Shown here: positions 3,735-6,723 of the stretch, piece by piece | Numbering within the stretch: position 1 is the stretch's first letter | Layout: each line of letters begins with the position of its first letter | From: Clostridiales bacterium | GTDB taxonomy: Bacteria > Bacillota > Clostridia > Oscillospirales > Oscillospiraceae | Direction of reading: 5' to 3' | Assembly: GCA_012516225.1 (NCBI GenBank) | Contig: JAAYWX010000302.1 | Span: 1-6,723, forward strand | Length of the DNA stretch: 6,723 nt | The notes under the pieces: generated by a model | Databases searched by the model: none | Seen by the model: only the letters and a program-made list of their open reading frames with translations | What the model was told of the DNA's origin: nothing | Program-made: the position numbers and the translations under genes

Positions 3735-6203
3735 ATGCCGAAAATTAGCAGACAAAACAATTCAGACGATATGCGAAAAACAATGATTTTAGAATCTCCG
3801 GAAAAGATTGAAATTGAAAACCATAAGGAATTTATCGATGCTGCGTGGAAATATGTATTTCCGCTCATAGCCATTCTGCCAATTATGGCGCAAAGCAGAT
3901 TTACGGCGGTTGTGATTGCGCTTTTGTTTATTTTATTTTCGCTTGGGAAAGTTCCTGTAGCAAACATGCGCCGTCGTACTACATATTTGACAGTAATGGT
4001 AATTTTATATTCGGCATTATGTCTTGCGGCAGGGCTTTACTCGGATTTCGGAGGCCCGGCGGCAAAAGAGTCCGCAAAAATATTATCCGCGCTTGCGATT
4101 TTTTCAATGGTGCTGATGAGAGCTAAAAATGGAGATGAAAAAACAATACTTAAAACCATTGCGGTTATATGCGCCGTTATCTCTTTCCTTTGTATAGATG
4201 CGTCAAGCTTCAAAAATTTTACTAAAGCTTACGCAGCATTAATGAAACTGCTTCTCTATGAGTGTGACATAGAGAAGATGGGCTACGAGCAAGGAATAAG
4301 AATTACCGGCATTTTTTGCAATGCCAATATTTCTGCCGGTATAATGGCGTTCGGCATATTGATAAGCATTTATCTCGCCGGGAAACCGAATTCGGCTAAA
4401 AAACGCTTTGCTGCGTTTGTTATCCTTGGAGCAAATTCACTGGGATTTTTGCTGTCTTTCAGCATGGGTGCCACAGCAGCGCTTTTTCTTGCCTGTATTG
4501 CTTTTATTATTGCATCGGACAAGAAGAATCGATTCTCCTTGCTTTTTCTGATGGCTGAAACTTTTGTGTCAACGATTGCATTTTCATTTGCTGCTATACC
4601 TTTTCTCGGAACATCTGGGACAATAAGTGCTATACCGCTTATGTGCTGCCTGCTCTGCGGACCGTTTATCTGGGTGCTGGATCGCTTTGCCGGGCAAAAC
4701 CTGATAAAAAAACTTGAGGGTAAGGACAAGGCGATTGGTATTGCTTGTGGAATTTTAATAGCTGTTGTAGCGGTTTACGCCGCACTGGCTTTAAATATAA
4801 CATCCGCTGTGACTTTGAGTTCGGGCGAAAGACTTTCAAGGGCGGAATATCTTGCTCCCGGAGAATATGATATCTCAGCTCAAATTGACAATCCGGCAGA
4901 AATTGTAATTTATAGCCAGAATGAAGCCCAGCTTATGATGCATACAAATACCGTTTTGTACAGCGGCAAACTGAACACAGCAAAATTTAAGGTTCCTGAA
5001 GGTTCGAGGGTTGTATGGTTTGCAATAACCGCACAAGACGATACTCACATTAAAAAAGTATCCCTATCGGACGGAACCGTACTTAAGCTTGGATATCCCA
5101 TGCTGCCGGAAATTATATCTAACCGCCTGCAAGGACTGTTTGCAAATCAGAACTTTATACAGAGGCTGGTGTTTTTCAGAGACGGTATAAAACTATTTAA
5201 ACAAAGCCCCATTATAGGAAGCGGCCTTGCTTCGGTCGAAGGACGTTTGACTTCTGTACAGAGTTTTTACTATGAGTCTGTATATATCCACAATCATTTT
5301 ATTCAGGTTTTGGACGAAATGGGGATAGTTGGACTTGTGGTTTTCGTCTTAATGCTTCTGTCCGCAGTAATTTTGCTGCAAAAAAGCAAGAGAGCGCAAA
5401 ATGAAAGAACTATGTATGCTGTGCTTGTCGCCTGCCTTGTAATGATGACGGCTCATTCTGTTACAGAAGTTGTTTGGTCTACAGGGATGTACCAATCGGT
5501 AGCTTTTCTGCTCTTTTCCTCAATTGTATTATTTTACGGTGATAAGGCAAAAGAGCAAACAAATAAAGTGGCTATGGGGGCAGTGACCGCCGGGGTGTAT
5601 GTGCTTATTATTAGTTTTGGCGCTATGATAGCTGGAAACCTTATAGCGGCGGATAAGGTGAGAAAATTTCAGCCATCTGACCGGGCAAGTGTTATTTCTG
5701 CTATGAGGAAACTGGAATTACTGGATGTATATGACGATGAGTTTTATAAAGCAACTTATATTCAAAATGCTTTGCTCGCAGATAACTATAAGGAAAAGTC
5801 AGTTGCCGCAAAATATGCAAGACAGCTTCGTGCCACCGATGAGTATAGGGCGTGTACTGATGTTGCCATGTATTATTATCTTCCCAAAGGCATGATTGAA
5901 GAAATGTTTGACGCAAGCAGGGCAGCTCTTGCCCAGGAAGCATCAAATCCGGAAGCGTGGAATTTGCAGCTTGACTTTTATCAGCAGGCGCTGGCCGTTC
6001 TCACTGAAAGGCATATGACAGAGTATATAAAAGGAGTTATGACAACGCTGAACTATTTGGAAGACTATAATAAAGGCAGAATGCAAGAAATAGAGATTTC
6101 AGAGCAAAACAAGCCTTTTGCAGACTGTGTAAAAAATCTTGCGGCATCTGGAGCATCTAATGAGGATATATATAAAGCTTTATTGCCGTTTGCAAAGCGA
6201 TAA
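3735..6203 (+). CDS. O-antigen ligase / Wzy_C-family polytopic membrane protein with extracytoplasmic insert and C-terminal helical domain
   Basis: The 822-residue product resembles bactoprenol-linked glycan ligases, polymerases and O-oligosaccharyltransferases. About 11 membrane segments lie between residues 40 and 353 and four more between 529 and 635. Family hallmarks are GIFCNANISAG (192-202), QRLVFFRDGIKLFKQSPIIG (476-495) with candidate Arg residues 477 and 482, and the loop HNHFIQVLDEMGIVGL (519-534) with His519, His521 and Glu528 before a membrane segment. Between segments, residues about 355-465 form a soluble, probably beta-rich extracytoplasmic domain. Residues 640-822 are soluble, helical and TPR-like. 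I chose ATG 3735, preceded by GGGGA five bases away; an in-frame TTG at 3723 would add four residues. It sits behind the S-layer gene with its own promoter, so S-layer glycosylation is possible; wall-polymer synthesis is the alternative. The family is fairly sure, the substrate unknown. Confidence 0.82.
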   Translation: MPKISRQNNSDDMRKTMILESPEKIEIENHKEFIDAAWKYVFPLIAILPIMAQSRFTAVVIALLFILFSLGKVPVANMRRRTTYLTVMVILYSALCLAAGLYSDFGGPAAKESAKILSALAIFSMVLMRAKNGDEKTILKTIAVICAVISFLCIDASSFKNFTKAYAALMKLLLYECDIEKMGYEQGIRITGIFCNANISAGIMAFGILISIYLAGKPNSAKKRFAAFVILGANSLGFLLSFSMGATAALFLACIAFIIASDKKNRFSLLFLMAETFVSTIAFSFAAIPFLGTSGTISAIPLMCCLLCGPFIWVLDRFAGQNLIKKLEGKDKAIGIACGILIAVVAVYAALALNITSAVTLSSGERLSRAEYLAPGEYDISAQIDNPAEIVIYSQNEAQLMMHTNTVLYSGKLNTAKFKVPEGSRVVWFAITAQDDTHIKKVSLSDGTVLKLGYPMLPEIISNRLQGLFANQNFIQRLVFFRDGIKLFKQSPIIGSGLASVEGRLTSVQSFYYESVYIHNHFIQVLDEMGIVGLVVFVLMLLSAVILLQKSKRAQNERTMYAVLVACLVMMTAHSVTEVVWSTGMYQSVAFLLFSSIVLFYGDKAKEQTNKVAMGAVTAGVYVLIISFGAMIAGNLIAADKVRKFQPSDRASVISAMRKLELLDVYDDEFYKATYIQNALLADNYKEKSVAAKYARQLRATDEYRACTDVAMYYYLPKGMIEEMFDASRAALAQEASNPEAWNLQLDFYQQALAVLTERHMTEYIKGVMTTLNYLEDYNKGRMQEIEISEQNKPFADCVKNLAASGASNEDIYKALLPFAKR

Positions 6204-6258
6204 AGATAGCTAAATAATGATGTTTCCTGAAACCGGTTGATTTGGGTCTTAATATTGT

Positions 6259-6310
6259 TCCCCGCCGGGGCAGGTCATTCGATGTACGAATACCATACCT
6301 CCGGCGGGGA
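6259..6310. repeat. GC-rich nested inverted repeat after the ligase-like gene
   Basis: TCCCCGCCGG (6259-6268) and CCGGCGGGGA (6301-6310) are perfect 10-bp inverted copies. Inside them AGGT (6272-6275) pairs with ACCT (6297-6300), and ATTCG (6277-6281) with CGAAT (6287-6291) around ATGTA, for 19 bp in all. No T-run follows on either strand, so it is not a normal intrinsic terminator. The arms are far more GC-rich than the surroundings. It could be a 3'-UTR stabilising structure, a small interspersed palindromic repeat or a protein site. It is not a tRNA. Confidence 0.55.
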
Positions 6311-6339
6311 TAGAAAAGCTCTTACCGTCTTCTGTGAAA

Positions 6340-6384
6340 GCGCTACTGTCAGTTTATTTCTTGACCAGCGGCGTTTTCTTATTT
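6340..6384 (+). terminator. Candidate terminator for the ligase-like gene
   Basis: GCGCT (6340-6344) pairs with AGCG-G-C (6367-6372, one bulged G) and GTCA (6348-6351) with TGAC (6362-6365), followed by TTTTCTTATTT (6374-6384). The stem is imperfect and lies 136 bases after the stop codon, so the call is tentative; no better plus-strand terminator is visible between 6204 and 6492. Confidence 0.35.
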
Positions 6385-6419
6385 AAATAAAATTCTCCAA
6401 GTCGCGCCTTTCCCTGGAG
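6384..6419 (-). terminator. Candidate terminator for the DUF190 gene
   Basis: On the minus strand CTCCAGG pairs with CTTGGAG (seven pairs, one G-T) around an 11-base loop (6395-6419) and is followed by AATTTTATTT. It lies 73 bases after the DUF190 stop. Its T-run abuts that of the opposing candidate at 6340-6384, the back-to-back layout expected between convergent genes. Confidence 0.45.
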
Positions 6420-6492
6420 TTTGTGGCTGAGAATATTATTCGTTTTTTTAACAGCTATTAGAAGCACAAATTATTTTGTATACTGCTTTGCT

Positions 6493-6723
6493 TCACTCTT
6501 TGCCGTATTTAATTACATTGACATCAGTCACAAAGATCATTCCCTCATTTACCATTTCCGATATTATTGGAATAACCTTTTCAATATTTTCCTTTGTATC
6601 TATTGCTTCTATAATAATGGGAAGACTCGAGCTTAAATCAAGAATACGCGTTGTATGAACAGCCTTTCCTTTTCCATAACCCTCAATGGCTCGGCTTACG
6701 GTTGCGCCTGCAGTCCCTAACTC
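6493..6723 (-). CDS. DUF190 / COG1993 family protein, C-terminal part cut by window edge
   Basis: Reading leftward from the window edge gives 76 codons and a TGA at 6493-6495. The frame contains GATVSRAIEGYG (residues 6-17 of the fragment), the HTTRILDLSSSLPIIIEAID stretch (23-42), SEMVNEGM (55-62) and a final VNVIKYGKE. These match the pattern of DUF190 proteins: Gly-Ala-Thr, an IEGYG turn, LPIxIE, EMVxEG and a terminal VIKY. Family members are small (about 100-115 residues) soluble proteins with a PII-like ferredoxin fold, so roughly the first 30 residues lie outside the window. They are very often encoded with CrcB/Fluc fluoride channels, where a regulatory or accessory role is presumed but, as far as I know, unproven. 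Any crcB partner would probably be to the right of this window. The gene is convergent with the ligase-like gene. Confidence 0.88.
   Translation of the reverse strand, partial: ELGTAGATVSRAIEGYGKGKAVHTTRILDLSSSLPIIIEAIDTKENIEKVIPIISEMVNEGMIFVTDVNVIKYGKE

Noticed and set aside
3644..3967. Minus-strand 107-codon frame overlapping the start of the ligase-like gene
   Set aside because: It overlaps a promoter and a clear membrane-protein start on the other strand, and its product has no recognisable features.
4370..5946. Minus-strand frames of 119 and 81 codons inside the ligase-like gene
   Set aside because: They are antisense shadows of conserved membrane and Wzy_C segments, with no family resemblance of their own.
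6259..6310. tRNA or intrinsic terminator at the GC-rich palindrome
   Set aside because: It has no cloverleaf, T-loop motif or CCA end, and no T-run on either strand.
6204..6492. Fluoride riboswitch linked to the DUF190 gene
   Set aside because: This stretch is downstream of the DUF190 stop codon and lacks the conserved crcB-motif core; any such element should be upstream, outside the window.
6421..6658. Plus-strand frames of 71 and 60 codons near the right end
   Set aside because: They are antisense to the DUF190 fragment, whose conserved motifs fix the coding strand.
1..6723. CRISPR array, insertion sequence, phage or toxin-antitoxin module
   Set aside because: No regularly spaced direct repeats, transposase or integrase motifs, target duplications or paired small toxin and antitoxin genes are visible.

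Overview
The window looks like chromosomal DNA from an anaerobic, endospore-forming Gram-positive bacterium (Bacillota, class Clostridia; an Oscillospirales-type organism is my best guess, not proven). The reasons are an alpha/beta-type small acid-soluble spore protein gene, a secreted SLH-domain surface-layer protein, strong AGGAGG-type ribosome binding sites, AT-rich intergenic DNA and classic Gram-positive intrinsic terminators. Nothing indicates a mobile element, phage or CRISPR array.

Layout. (1) 1-224, minus: the N-terminal 74 codons of a membrane-anchored sensor, probably a methyl-accepting chemotaxis protein or histidine kinase, with a good promoter (277-306) that holds a perfect palindrome. 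(2) 421-621, minus: a complete 66-residue spore protein gene with its own terminator (374-409). (3) 622-1128: a 507-bp divergent intergenic region without a conventional gene but rich in inverted repeats, including a long nested stem (921-988), a possible 12-codon leader ORF, and small hairpins just before a very strong ribosome binding site. (4) 1129-3561, plus: an 810-residue S-layer protein with signal peptide and three SLH modules, closed by a strong terminator (3608-3637). (5) 3735-6203, plus: a large polytopic O-antigen ligase/Wzy_C-family membrane protein with its own promoter (3668-3697), an extracytoplasmic insert and a helical C-terminal domain. (6) 6204-6492: a convergent intergenic region with a strong GC-rich nested hairpin (6259-6310) and two opposed terminator candidates. 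(7) 6493-6723, minus: the C-terminal 76 codons of a DUF190 (COG1993, PII-like) protein, cut by the window edge, of the kind usually found beside the CrcB fluoride channel.

How the genes may work together. The S-layer gene and the O-antigen-ligase-like gene are adjacent and codirectional but have separate transcription signals. Known Gram-positive S-layer glycosylation systems use Wzy_C-family oligosaccharyltransferases (WsfB type), so the ligase may transfer a glycan to the S-layer protein or make or ligate the wall polysaccharide that the SLH modules bind. That link is inference. The sensor, the spore protein and the DUF190 protein appear to be independent neighbours. I found no clearly undescribed multi-gene system. 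The most interesting unexplained signals are the structured leader of the S-layer gene and the ligase-like gene with its two extra domains.
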